Numbered from the stretch's first letter, positions 46,647 to 58,500 are shown. The stretch: 64,000 nucleotides of DNA from Chinchilla lanigera (GCF_000276665.1 NW_004955435.1:6389450-6453449), one strand, 5' to 3'. The notes: generated from the sequence alone by a model not told the origin. Translations and numbers: made by a program.

Positions 46647-49001
46647 ATACACTATGCAGAAGGGATGCAACGTAGGAAAGTAATCCTTGTGAATCACTTT
46701 CAAGCTTTGGTTGATGAACTGAACCATCCATCTTTAGGGACATATACATCTTAAAGCATTTTAAAGAAAACAGAAGAATCTGTGGGATTAATTTGAAGGA
46801 TAACCTACACCTCTTTTTTTAGAGTTACTGTATCGATAATTGTTTGGACCAAACTTTAGTTACACATATCTTTTTGAGCTATTTTTGCACAGGTTCTTAA
46901 AAAGCATACTAACTAACACATTTTGCTTACTGACCAGAGAGAGCATGCAGATTTCAAGACATTATCAAGTATCTCATTGCAGGCTCTTTGCTTAATTTCA
47001 ACACAGGCTTGAGAGGTGGTGCTGTGTTTGGCTGTTTCATTCTGTTATTCTTGCAGCTTTGATACAATAAATTAAATTTTAGCTCATAGCCAAAAATGTT
47101 CTTAGTACCTGGATTTCATTTGTGTTTCAGAATTTTGGGAAAAGACATTTAATTGACATATATCGCTATTAATAAAGAAAATTGGACTTTAAGATATGTA
47201 AACCTCAGAGAAAGAAGCCATCTTGGTATACTGTACTGTTAGCAGCTTTCGACTTCCAAAGATGTGACCCCTTGGTAAGCCTTCTGAAAGTTCATTCATT
47301 ATTAGGACATAAGGCTGAAATACAGAGGTTTCTGGCCTTTGGGATTTGAAGGCGTTACCTTTTTTTTGAGAAAATCTGGAAACACGTTGCCCTGTCGATG
47401 TATTATTTTAACAAAATGGTAGACAGAAGATGTTTTCACTTACCCAGAATTATTGACTTTCTCTTAGGTAACAGGAGCTTTTTCCTCATTGCTATCCCAT
47501 CGTTCAAAATGGTGAGACTCTTTGGGCTTAGGGATGGACATACAGACCACTGCACATGGCTGTTCTGATTAATTCAGACTTAATTTTACAATGTAGCCAC
47601 AACCAATAAGGTTTTGTGGCATTGCTAGGAAGAGAAAATTTTTCTTTTCCACTAGTAGTATTAAAAATAAGAGTGACATGAATTTAAGTCTTCTCAGGCC
47701 ATCATGCCAAATCTGTGAATACAATCCTTTTTTATATAAAAAGCAGCAGAGCCAAGAGAGGGAGAGAGACCAAGTTCTGAGAACCAAAACTGAACCCTGG
47801 ATGCAGCTGAATTTTTAACTACGTCAATGGATTTTTTTTTTTTTTTTTACTACATGAGCTAATACATTCCTTTTCGTTTAAACTCCAGTTAGGTTTTCGC
47901 TGCTTGAAACCAAGAGGGAACTGAATGATGCACCAGCAAAGATCACAATAGCCACCACTTTTATCACTATTAATTAAATTTTAAAAAGAACATTTTCAAT
48001 AAAAAGTTACAAAGAAAAAAGAAACTCCCTTAAAAGAAAATTATTTTGTTTATAAAATCATTCAATGTAATGTTCTAATTTCTTAGCTGCAGATGAAAAC
48101 TTTATCACATGGCTCATCTACTAGGACAGTAATTGAACTGAATGAGACTCGGGAAAGAATAGTTTAAGCTTCAGACCTACCATAAGTATTATATATGGTT
48201 AGCGAGTTACCTAAATTCCATACATCTGTGGCCCTTACATTTTCAATGGGAACAAATGATTTTTACATCCCATATACTAAGTATGAAGAAAAAGCTAGGC
48301 CGATTTAATGGCCAAAGGTTTTAAGTCATCGTACTGTACACTTATTAATTTCTTACCTATGATTATGATTGGTTGGAGAAATTTTAATTTATTCTGTGAG
48401 TGACTTTAGCAAGTTAGGCTCTTTCTTTGCATTTGTGCAGATTCTTTTAAAGCATAAAACATTTGTTGAGCTCACTACAATATATCGTTTCAAGGTTTTA
48501 TGCTAATATTTTCATGCAATTTTATTTCAATGTTATAAAATGCACATTCATCGACTATGTTAGAGTTAAAGGAAACAAAGTGATTTTTCAAAAATATTCC
48601 CATTGTTTGAAGAAAAGAACATCTGTTTTATGGGCTAATTTTGTGATGTGGATCAAGCTTTTTTTTTTTGGTCCCAGCTATGTTTTGAGGGATTGGTCAA
48701 TGAGCCATACCATAAACATTGTTGAAATGGGATTCTTGTTCATGAATAAATCTGAGTTTTTTCTGTACTCTCAGCAGATTTTCTTTTTTAAAAACTAGAG
48801 TTGATTTTAAATGTGCTTTATAGCCAGAATGTAAAAAAAATAACCTTCCTTTAAATCATTGGAACAGGCAAAAAGTCTGACTTAGAAATGTTCAGTGCTG
48901 CCCTACCGGGATACTACTGTCCAGTACTCTTAGACCTGAGGACTGAGCTAAGCTTCTGCAAACTGGAGTCTAAAGGAGAGAAGTGTGGGTGTGTTTCTGT
49001 G
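46647..49001. other. No recognised gene or repeat
   Basis: About 2.4 kb of AT-rich sequence between the two 650 bp LTRs. It shows no retroviral-type frames. The forward frame at 48463-48798 (111 codons) has no recognisable domain. A T run lies at about 47830-47849. Confidence 0.4.
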
Positions 49002-49015
49002 AAAAAGAAAATGCT

Positions 49016-49106
49016 GGGGCTGGGGATTTAGCTCAGCGGCAAAGCGCCTGCCTGGCAAGCGCAAGGTCGTGAGTTCGGTTCCTGGTACCGGAGAAAAACC
49101 AAAAAA
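49016..49106 (+). repeat. ID-like SINE, very young copy
   Basis: A clean full-length copy: GGGGCTGGGGATTTAGCTCA, GCGCCTGCCTGGCAAGCGCA, a GAGTTCGGTTCCTGGTACC end and GGAGAAAAACC, then A. AAAAAGAAAATGCT at 49002-49015 and 49107-49120 is a perfect 14 bp target-site duplication. The lack of decay suggests recent insertion. Confidence 0.96.
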
Positions 49107-49535
49107 AAAAAGAAAATGCTTTGTATTTCAGGAGTTACATTACACCCAGTGGCATTTGGCAGAGGAAAAAGCAACCAGCAGGAATGCAGATAACGCAATC
49201 GCTGACTTCTCTTGTGGGTAAGAACACTGCATATCCTGATCCTGTGTGGTCTGTGGGTTTAGAACGTCTCTGCCTCAGCAGCCAGGCAGGTGAGCGGCTG
49301 GTGCTCTTCATGTGGCTTTGAACTTCCTTGTTGCAGGGAGCAGGGTAATGGGCTATTTTCCACAATTTATACCAGCAAAGGGAAAATAGTAGTTTCTCCT
49401 TCAGAAAGCTACTGAAATGTTTCCTGCAATGAGCATGTTTGGTAACGATAACATCATGTACGTGGCCATTTAAATAATTTGATCAACACCTGAGGGGCCC
49501 AGTGTTGTGAAGTGCTAACGCTTCATCGGGGGGAT

Positions 49536-50189
49536 TGATACAGGGGAAAGAATCTCCCAACCTGCTAGATATCTGGTATGACTTCCTGTTCTCTAAAAAT
49601 CAAAGAATGAATTCTAAGAACAGCAGAGGTTAACAGCAGAATATATTTATTAAGGGAAAGAAGACTTCGGTCCAAGATAGAGACAGAAGGGGTCATGAGT
49701 GGGTTGCCAAGGATCCTGCCATTCTTGGGGATTTTAGAGCAAAACCACAAGGTGAGGTGGGTCCAAGGTTAGGAAAAATGGGATCTCACAAGGTGGGCAT
49801 GAGGTGGCACAAAACAGTTGTCAAGCAGTATGATAATGAGTTCAATTGCCCAGGTAAAATTGATTAAATCAGATCAAATGGGGAAGCGAGTCAAGTAGCA
49901 AGCAGGCATAAATACTGAACAGGGGCTTTTCCTGTAAGGGGTTGGGTTAGTGGCTCTTCCCGGCTTTGTCAAGGTGATAGAGACCTATTTAGAATATCAG
50001 TCCCTGATGTTTATCCTTAGGGACCTATGTGGGTGCACTTGTCTTATCTTTTGTCTTGAGGTCTGGCCTACAGTGGAGGTGCCTGCCTCCCCCACAGTTG
50101 CAGGGTATCTTATGTTCTGCACTGGCTCCTTGGAGGGCCTGGCCCTATCTGACTGCCTACAATATTTCTACCTAACTCAGCTGCCTACA
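49536..50189 (-). mobile_element. ~650 bp solo LTR, copy B (family unidentified)
   Basis: Homologous to copy A throughout. On the minus strand it starts TGTAGGCAGCTGAGTTAG and ends CTTTCCCCTGTATCA. AATAAA is present in the expected place (TTTATT within ATATATTTATTAAGG near 49645 on the plus strand). No target-site duplication is visible, and there is no internal retroviral sequence next to it. Confidence 0.78.
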
Positions 50190-50454
50190 ACAAGATGTAA
50201 GCACCTACTTTAGGGCACAGTTCGGATGCTATTTGCTTTTAACAGTTTCCTGAATTGACCTGGTCTACTAGTTACACCTGCACTGTCTACCTTCTGTAGC
50301 CGTAGCTTTGCTTGCTGATGTGGATATAGCTTTGAGGGCTTTAAGAATAAAGAAAATCCTTAAGGATAAAACACTGGGAGCTTATGCTATTTTGATAGCC
50401 ACACTATCTTGACTAGCTTTCACTGACTAGTTATCACTAACTAGCTTTCATTGA

Positions 50455-50765
50455 CTACCAATTATTCAGGGCAACACAATACCTGAATCAAACTAAAAAC
50501 GGGACAGGTTTATTTTGGCCCAGGGTTTCTAAGACTGCACCCAATGGCCATTTGGCTCCATTGTTTAGGGACCTGGTGGGGAGTATGTGGTTGTGCAAAG
50601 CTGTTCATCTTGCAGCCAAGAGGTATAAATGGAGAGAAGAAGAGACTGTCATTCCTTAATCCCCTTCAAGAGCATGTCTCCAGTGACCAACACCCTACAC
50701 TAGCACCCCCCTGCTTAAAGATTTCTGCCACCTTCCTCCACTGCTAAAATGACGACTAAAGCTTT
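50455..50765 (-). mobile_element. MaLR-type LTR, second rodent-like subfamily
   Basis: The plus strand reads GGGACAGGTTTATTTTGGCC, ATGGCCATTTGGCTCCATTG, a GGAGTATGTGGTTGTGCAAA block and CTTCCTCCACTGCTAAAATG, with CCCCTTCAAGAGCATGTC and CAGTGACC between. This follows the reverse order of a rodent MaLR LTR. It differs from the family at 46.2 and 51.1 kb. Confidence 0.62.
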
Positions 50766-50792
50766 AACACACAGGTTTTGGGGAGGATTCTA

Positions 50793-50985
50793 AGCCCTTG
50801 AGGTCCAAATCTTAGCTCTGAGACTAATTAAATGTCTTTGGAAAAACTGACGTAGTCTTTCTTGGCATCAGGTTCCTCACATTGTAAAATAGGGAACTTG
50901 CCTCAAAAGCTGTTTGTGAGGATTAAATGAACAAATATAAATTGAAAGTGCCTGGCATATTTTAAGCACCTTATTAATTTCTTTA
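50793..50985 (+). repeat. MIR SINE
   Basis: CAAATCTTAGCTCTGAGACT, CAGGTTCCTCACATTGTAAA, GTTTGTGAGGATTAAATGAA and AAAGTGCCTGGCATATTTTA follow the MIR from head to 3' end in forward orientation. Confidence 0.82.
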
Positions 50986-51091
50986 ATGTAAATTATTATT
51001 AATTATGGTTCAATGTTGATATTTCACTCAGTCTCTTTTCTTGCTGATGCAGAAAAGTCAGTGATATGGCTATTATCATACAGTTGATTCT

Positions 51092-51466
51092 TGCTATGCT
51101 TTGTGTGTGGATGTCTCCCCAAAGCCTCAAAGTATGGGTGTAAGCTTCTAGAGTTTATGACTGATCCATGGTCCAATGCTGGGATTGTGGGTATGAGAGC
51201 TATACCTGCCCTGGGATGGGCAGTTTGCATACAATATAAGGGAGGGGAAAAGTCTTGCCCTCTGCCGCTCCTCTCTTTTTTGCTGTCTTGCTTTTGCTGT
51301 TTTCTGCTGCCTTGAACTGTTTCCCTCTGCCATGTGCCACTCTGCCTTGGAGCCAGCAGCGTATGGACTGAAACCTCTACAAACTGTGAGCTAAATAAAC
51401 CTCTCCTTCCTTAATTTTGGGCACTGAGTATTTTGTCTTAGCAACAAGAGAAAAGTACTCAGGACA
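51092..51466 (+). mobile_element. ERVL-MaLR-like solo LTR
   Basis: It starts TGCTATGC and ends CTCAGGACA, with AATAAA at 51394-51399 and the shared CTTGGAGCCAGCAGCGTATGG and CCTCTACAAACTGTGAGC blocks. Flanks ATTCT and ACTCT look like a 5 bp target-site duplication with one change. It is the fifth copy of the family in this window. Confidence 0.9.
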
Positions 51467-51471
51467 ACTCT

Positions 51472-53222
51472 GAAGCATTTATTGCCTGCATATTCTCTGT
51501 TTATATTATCTTAGGTACTACTGAAGGGAGAAAACCTGGTTGTTAGCTCTTGAGTGCATATGATAATGTTTGAAAGAGGGATACTTCTACACATCAAAAT
51601 TACAATTGGTAGGCTTCAAAACACCTTTGCAATTTGTTTTGACTGAATCAGTTGTCAGCAATTAAAATGTGTCCAACACTTGTTGCTACATTGAAGACAC
51701 AGGGCAAATAAATAGATTCATAGACTTTCTCTGTGCATTGAACCTGGTCCATCTTAGTGCCTTCTCTCTGTGCATTTAAGCTTAAAATAAATGCACCATC
51801 TGGTTCTCCAGACAATAAAATACAGTAAATACTTGTTGAATAATTGTCATTTCAATTTTTAAAGGACTTCCACATATACCTTGTTCCCTAGGGTTTCTGA
51901 TATTCCATTATTGTCTATTTGGGCTGGATTGTCTTCACTGTGGAGGACCGTCCTGTGGATATAGGACACTAGCAATGTGCCTGGTCTCTTTTTACTAAAT
52001 CCACTCCCCTCCAGTTATGATAACCAAAACTATCTCTACAAATTGTTAAATATCATGAGGCTCCAAACTGCCTTGATCTGAAAACCATTGATTCTCACTT
52101 CACCCTCTAACTTTCCGGTGTGGGGGATGGGGGTATTGGATTCCCAGGTTATAGCTGAGAAAACGGAATTTCCGGGCATTTAAAATGGCTTATGCAGTGT
52201 CTTCTAACCAGAAACTGCGAAAGACAACACTGCGAAAGTCAACACCAGGCACATGGGGAGAGCTCCCGTGGGGACACAGAGGGGCCGTGCAGCCTGGCAC
52301 CACACTCGCTCCAGAGCAGCCGGCTCATAGCAGCGCTCCAGCTCTAAAACTGCTCTTCGGGCCATCTTTGGAAAGACTGTGAAATGACCGCAGTGATCAT
52401 TTTGTGGATCAAAAATACTGCCAAGGAGAATAGCTATTTACTTATAATCCAACAAATTGTGTTTTATTTAGATAGGAGAAGTAGCTAGGTTCAGTTTTCC
52501 TGCCTGTGGACATGGATCCTTGATGTAGAAGGAAATTCTGATTTTTTCTATATTTGTGATACCCTAATTCCCTTTTGTTTCTGTGGAAGAACAAAATATT
52601 CAAATCTCTCCTAGGGGGAAAAGGTAAGGAGAAGAGTGCCTGATTCTAGAGTCCACTGTAAATCATTCGTGCAGACTGGCCTGTGAAATACAATTGCTGT
52701 TGCTTCCAGGCGGTTTTACAGACATGGAAGATCTAAATTTTACATAACTGTGAAAATAAATTAGGGCCTTCTTCAGATGATGTTCCCCGAACTATAAATC
52801 TCCTTTGCAGTTTCAAATTCTATCTAAACAACTTGGCATTAAAATTCATTCAGTAAGATAAGCTGAGCTAGAGCGGATGTAAGCAATGATCACGATTAAT
52901 AGAAAGAGGCCAGAGAGAAAGAGATGCATAGAAGCCGCGGCCGGGGAATGAGAAAACTGGAGGGAGATTGAGGACACCCCGAAAATCAACACAGGAGTGT
53001 GATTAATGTGAAGAACTTCCTGAAAATGAGAGCAATGAGAACTCCTGATTTTAAATCAGGTTATGTGAATCGTGGCGAACATAAGAGCACCCAAGACAGA
53101 TTTTAGCTATGAAAGTGGACGCTGATTGAAAAGGCTTGTAAGAAAGTTTATCATTATTTTCAAAACTACTAGTACTGCCAATGAAGTAGTCACTGTCTCA
53201 AAAACTAAAAGCAAAGCAAAAC
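51472..53222. other. Mostly unassigned; a CpG-richer patch at 52150-52400
   Basis: AT-rich DNA except for a ~250 bp GC-richer patch at 52150-52400 holding several CpGs and a 65-codon forward frame (52185-52382) with no domain. A short CGCGGCCGGGG-type cluster lies at 52936. The GTCTCAAAAAC stretch near 53192 looks like an old SINE tail. Confidence 0.4.
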
Positions 53223-53234
53223 AAAAGGAGTCTT

Positions 53235-53337
53235 GGGCTGGGGATATAGCTCAGTGGCACAAGTGCCTGACGGGTAGGTGCGAGGTCCTGAGTTCGGTTC
53301 CCCATTCTTGGTACCAAAACAAGAAAAGAAGAAGAAA
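53235..53337 (+). repeat. ID-like SINE at the end of the inverted duplication
   Basis: GGGCTGGGGATATAGCTCAG, a GCCTGACGGGTAGGTGC middle, GAGTTCGGTTCCCCATTC and TTGGTACC, then an A-rich tail. AAAAGGAGTCTTG at 53223-53235 and 53338-53350 is a perfect target-site duplication. The B-box end holds a few extra bases (ATTCTTG) compared with the other copies. Confidence 0.94.
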
Positions 53338-54297
53338 AAAAGGAGTCTTGCTTGCTAAAATGAAAATTATTCTTCTCCTGTCTTCTTTGCATCTCATGGT
53401 AAAGAGTAAAAGAGAAGCAAGCAGAACTCTGTAAACTCCTGGTAAAAACTCCCTGTCTCCTCACCCACTGCCCAACATTCACAGCCTGTGATCATCAGGT
53501 CTGAACTCTTTCTGGCCCAAAGCACCAGAGGTTCTCTTCCCAATTCCCTATTATGCTGCATTGCACTTTCATGCTTCTGATCCCACCTAGAGAGACGTCT
53601 GCAGTGCAACATGGTCCTCAAACATATTTGCGTGGAGGTGTCTATTAAGTCTCTGCCTTAAGCATGTCTTAAGCAGGTTGCTTGTGCTCTCATTGTTGAG
53701 CTGGTAGAGTTCTTTCCCTCTGTATTTTGGGTCACAGTGTCCTATATCATGATATTCTCTTATCTGAGATATCCTTTGCAAATATTTCCTCCCAGTCTAC
53801 TGCTTGTTTTTCATTATTTGAGAGTATCCTTCACAGAGCAGAGAGCTTTAATTTTAATGAAATTTGCTTATCGATTCCACCACAGATTGCCTTTGGTGTC
53901 ATAACTGAGTCACTGTGAAAGAGGAGGTTCTCTACATTTTCTCGTAGGATATGTTCTAGGAGTTTCATATATTTCTGCAGTCTACATTTAGATGCATAAT
54001 CCATGCAGAGTCTAAGTTGTGAAAGGTGTAAAATCTGTGTCTAGTGTAACATTTTTGCATACAAATGTCTCGTTGTTCCAGCAGCACTCAATGAAAACAC
54101 AGTGTCGGCTCCATTACACTGCCTTCATCCTCTGTCAAAGATCATCTGTCTTTATTTACATATTTTGCTTGCATTTTCACTCCATTCTCTGCCTTGTACC
54201 TCCATATATCCTGATGCAATTGGCCTGGAATGAGTAGCACTGCTTGTACAGTGTCTGAGGAGATTTTAGTGAGTTCTCAGGGCTGAGAACCTCTGTA
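53338..54297 (+). repeat. Inverted duplication, arm 1
   Basis: This aligns in reverse complement with 59094-60055 along its full length, at roughly 90% identity by eye. It contains a piece of unassigned DNA (53338-53600), a minus-strand L1 ORF2 3' fragment (about 53600-54190), and a MER5-like end (GTTCTCAGGGCTGAGAACC near 54278). Both arms share the same joins between these pieces. Confidence 0.92.
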
Positions 54298-54836
54298 AAA
54301 CCTGGCTCTCCCCAAAGGACACAACTGCTCCTTTTGAAGGACAGCTATTCTCTTTCCAAATAGCTTCCAAGCACCATGCACTTGAGACAAGTTTGGACTC
54401 TCTCTGCTCTTCTCTACTATGTGTTTTCTCCTCATCTTACCAGCACCACTCACTGGGAAACTCTCGCCATCCTTCTTCACCATTCACTCTACCTCTTTGC
54501 AACATCACCTGTCAGCCCTCAAGTTCCACTCCATTCTTTCAAGATTTTATGCCCTAAAAACTTATCACTCTTTCCCAGACTACAACTTTAGATAATCTTT
54601 CAATTCTGAGTATTCCTAAGTTCATTGACTGCCTGCTTACCAGTGGCCATGACATAAAATACTTGGTCACATGCTCATACCACAGACAGTGGTGGGTACT
54701 GTATATGCAAGCTACTTTTCTGGTGGGAAACTCTTCTGTCTTCTCAGAGAGCTGGAGCCCTCCACTCACGTAGCAATTATTACATCTTGGATCAGAAATG
54801 TTCTTCAAATTCTCATGCCCTGAGTGTTTGGTTCCC

Positions 54837-55172
54837 CCGTGTAGCAATGTTCAGAGGAGAAGCACTTGAGAGGTGGTTAATTGGTGAGGCTCTGAATTTA
54901 ATAGATTAATCCGAAATGGGCTTGTGGGAGGAGCTATGTGATAAAAGCAGTGTCTCTCGGTCACTCTTTGCTTCCTGGCTAGCATAAGGTAAGCGGACTA
55001 CTCCACTACGTGCTTTCACCAGGATGGTACTATTCTTGACTCAACACACGCCTAAGTCAATAGAGCTATCCAACCATGAACGGAAGTCTCTGAACCCAGG
55101 AGACAAAATAAACCTTTCCTCATTTTAAATTATTTCTTTCAGGAGCTTTGTCACAAAAACAGAAAGATAACA
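54837..55172 (+). mobile_element. MaLR-type LTR, third subfamily
   Basis: ATGTTCAGAGGAGAAGCACTT, GGTGGTTAATTGGTGAGG, GGCTTGTGGGAGGAGCTATG, CTTTGCTTCCTGGCTAGCAT, CTATCCAACCATGAACGG and AAAATAAACCTTTCCTC with a TTTGTCACAAAAAC end follow the order of a rodent-type MaLR LTR. An AATAAA is present. It lies between the arms of the inverted duplication. Confidence 0.72.
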
Positions 55173-55574
55173 CAGCACTAGTTTTTTGTTTTGTTTTTGT
55201 TCAAAAAGCAAAGAATCAATTTAGTAATAAAAGAGCTGAAAAATTAAAACAATCTCCTATACATAGTGATGTAGGAGACACTATCTTTTAGTTCCAGAGC
55301 AAATATCAAATTTTATTATTACCTTCAGGCATTAGGATTTTTATATCTTAAATGATTCTTGAAGTAACTAAATCTTTTGCAGCGGATTAAATATTTTATT
55401 GTTATTATGTAATTAGATTCTGATCTAATTCATTATGAAGAGTCTGGACCTATTGCACCAGGTAGCATATCTGTATGGAAGGGATTCTTTAGGCAGTTGT
55501 TCACCTTTCCAATTAAAGTAAATGCATTTCAATCATCATGTTCTATCCAGGGAAAGGAAAAATTACTTCAGTAA

Positions 55575-55735
55575 CGGCACTTCATATTTCTAGAGCCGCT
55601 TTCTTTTAAGAAGCTCGAAGTACTAATTTAGACCTTCAAACCTCTCTGTGAAGTAGGTGTTATTATTTCCACTTGACAAAGATATAAATGAAGTGGCAGA
55701 AAGATTAACCCACACAGTGAGGTAGTAGAGAAGAT
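55575..55735 (-). repeat. MIR-like fragment
   Basis: CCTCTCTGTGAAGTAGGTGTT, ATTATTTCCACTTGACAAAG and TTAACCCACACAGTGAGG follow the reversed MIR/L2 3' layout. Confidence 0.55.
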
Positions 55736-55903
55736 GAACATAAGTGCTCCTGCCTCAGGGAGATGGTTCTCTACACTCTGAACCAGCAATCTCACAGTGT
55801 GCACACATTTTCCCAGCGTCCCCTTGGCTTGACTCCCGCCATGTTTAAGGCAGTGGGGATTTTAATGCTTCATGAGTTAGCAGAATCTGAAGCATAGATT
55901 ATT

Positions 55904-55990
55904 ATTTTTTTCTTCAGGTACCGGGAATCGAACTCACAGCCTCACGCTTGCCAGGCAGGCGCTGTGCCGCTGAGCTAAATCCCCAGCCCC
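55904..55990 (-). repeat. ID-like SINE, very young copy
   Basis: Reverse-oriented ID-like sequence (GGTACCGGGAATCGAACTCA, GCTTGCCAGGCAGGCGCTG, GAGCTAAATCCCCAGCCCC). TGAAGCATAGATTATT at 55888-55903 and 55991-56006 is a perfect 16 bp target-site duplication. It has very few changes from the inferred consensus, so the insertion is recent. Confidence 0.96.
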
Positions 55991-56595
55991 TGAAGCATAG
56001 ATTATTAAAAAAATGGTTCTTATTTTCATTCTTGTATCTCACTTTCTATGAATCATTTGGGACAATTTCTAGAGTTACTTTCTTCCCTTTTATTCAAACA
56101 TTTTTGATCAACATATTCTCTCTTTTTATGTAATTATGTACCCTAAGCCCAGAAAGCAAGTCTGTTTGCTTTTAATTAAGGAATGAATTGTGCATCAAAG
56201 TTTCATGGGAAGTTTCAGAACCTCTATCTAATCTTTTCTTAATGAGATGGATGTGATGGTTGTGCTGTTTGCATTAGTCAGAGCACACACTGTACATGAA
56301 TTTAAAAAGTGTATTGAGCTAAGTTAAAATGTACCAGGAAGTATTCATTATCCAGGAAATGAATATTTAGACATTTTCAAGGGCAAAAAGTCTATCATTA
56401 TATTAAATTACTCTGTGGAATCACCATATTTTTGCCAGAGAGCAGTATAATACCATTGTTTTTAGTTTTTCCAACAAGAGGCCTAGCATCCCTTTCAAAA
56501 TATGGTGTGATTAGCAAAATCCATTCAGTGTCAGAAGGTCATGCGATAATCCATAGATATTGAATCCATTGTGGTCAAATGGATAAAATCCATGT

Positions 56596-57035
56596 GTGCT
56601 ACTCCTTACTGTTAAGTACTTTATTAATGATCATGGACTACCACAGTAGAATACCAAGGACTGTGTGGCTTAAAAGAGAAATTTTTTTTTTAAAATCTGG
56701 AGTCTGGATGTTCACGATCAAGATGCTAGCAAGGCTGGTTTCTGGAGAGTCCTCTCCTCCAAGATTTCAGATGGCCTTATTTTTGTATGGCCTCATAGTG
56801 TCTTTCCCTTATGCTTGAGGAGAGCTACCTGCTGTCTCTATTTTCATTTTTATTTTATAAGGACATCAGTCCCTTTGGATTGGGGCACTACCATGGTGAC
56901 TTCCTTTAATCTCATTTGATTAAGACTCCACACTTAGGACCACCTCTCTAAAATGTTTATCTCCAACCACAGTTGTTTTGGAGATTAAGATTTAAACATA
57001 AGAATTTTGGGGCATACAATTCATTCATTAGAAAG
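56596..57035 (-). mobile_element. Old MaLR-like LTR remnant
   Basis: On the plus strand, AGAATACCAAGGACTGTGTG and CTTAAAAGAGAAATTT start the block. TATAAGGACATCAGTCCCTTT, TTAAGACTCCACACTTAGGAC and GAATTTTGGGGCATACAATTC follow. The order matches the reversed MST/MLT1-type LTR consensus. It is diverged and the family is uncertain. Confidence 0.6.
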
Positions 57036-57407
57036 TAATTTCCATCTCAGTCAATAAGCCAGGATAAAAAAGGTGTATTAGTCTGCCGAAGGACCTATGT
57101 GTACAAGGATGATCTTGGTCAGGAAGGGCACAATTTAATATTTTACAAGCAAAGATATATTTAATATTTAGGGAAAAATTTCCTGAAAAGAAGATATTTT
57201 CCATAGTTCACTGCCAAATGATACTTTAAATTCCATGTTTTAATCTATTTTACTATTCACCTCCATTCACCAACAGAACTGCCATTTCAAGTTTAGGAAA
57301 TTGAAGGTCTTTGATTTTGGTCTTGACGCAGTCAATGAACTTGAAGGAATGGTGAAAGACCAAAAGCAAGAAAAATAAGCTTTACCATCAATAACTCTGA
57401 GTTTAGA

Positions 57408-57600
57408 GCACAGGTTCTCATATTTTAGCCTAAATTGGATCATTTTGAAAACACTGATTACTGGGTTTGACCTCAGAACTTTTGATTTAGTATATCTGTG
57501 GTAAAACCACAAAATTTTGATTTTATAAATGGCTTCCATGTGAAGCTAAAGCTAGGTAGATCAGAAACTACGCATGTGAATCATATTTCAGCCATTCCTG
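57408..57600 (+). mobile_element. MER5A-like (hAT-Charlie) DNA transposon remnant
   Basis: ACAGGTTCTCATATTTTAGC, AAAACACTGATTACTGGGTT, GACCTCAGAACTTTTGATTTA and GTATATCTGTGG match the MER5A consensus order. It is non-coding and ancient. Confidence 0.75.
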
Positions 57601-58263
57601 TAACCATTCCAATACTTACTACAAAAGTTTTTATGTGACAACAATATGTAATACTGTAACAATGTAGGATTATCACACTGGTCTGACCTTCCTTGGGAAC
57701 ATAATTAAATTATCATAACATGCAAAGGTCATTGTGATACATTTTACTGTTCACCTGGAGAGTTTGCATTATTAAGAAATAGAATTTTCACATGCACGTG
57801 CAAGTGTGTGTGACAGAATATTGTTTCTCAGGCCTTTTAGGATGGTTGCTCCTGGCTATGTTTTCCTATTGCTTTTTGATATTTTTTGACAGGACAAAAC
57901 ACTCCAACAATAGACAAATTCTGGAAGTAGCACTTCCACGTCTCCTTGGTAATGCTTTTTTCAACTTCTCAGAATTTCAAACCATCAACCATTAAGTGTA
58001 TTGTCATATTTTATGCTCATCCACTAGTTTATAAATCCAAACATTTTATAGTTGACTAACAGAGACCTCTAACATAAAAAATGGTTAAAGTGAATTGTAT
58101 AGAATTTGAAAGGATAAAAGTGATTTAAAATGTAATAGTTATTTGGAGATTATAACCACCTCATTTTCTGTATAGATCAATAAACAAGAAGACATACTTC
58201 AAACACATAGAAAAATAAAATTACATGTAACCTAGAGAAATCATCTCTATATTTAAACAAAGA

Positions 58264-58500
58264 TTTTGAGTCATACTGTGTTAGACATTACATCAAATGG
58301 TGAGCAAACACACTTAAATGAAACTTGATAATGTTTTTCTGAGAATTGATCAAATTTTTAAGAAGTTTACAATAACAAGGGAGACAAATTATAAATGACT
58401 ATGATATACAGTACAATATGAAATTTGCTACAGTAGATATGTACACACAACAGAATAAGAACGGATAAAAGGGGGCAAATCTAGTATAAATAGGAAACTA
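58264..58500 (-). repeat. L2-like LINE 3' fragment
   Basis: TACTGTGTTAGACATTACATC, TTTAAGAAGTTTACAATAAC and AAGGGAGACAAATTATAAATG follow the reversed L2 3' layout. Confidence 0.55.

Noticed and set aside
45552..50189. Intact provirus between two LTRs
   Set aside because: The LTRs differ too much from each other and the DNA between them has no retroviral frames.
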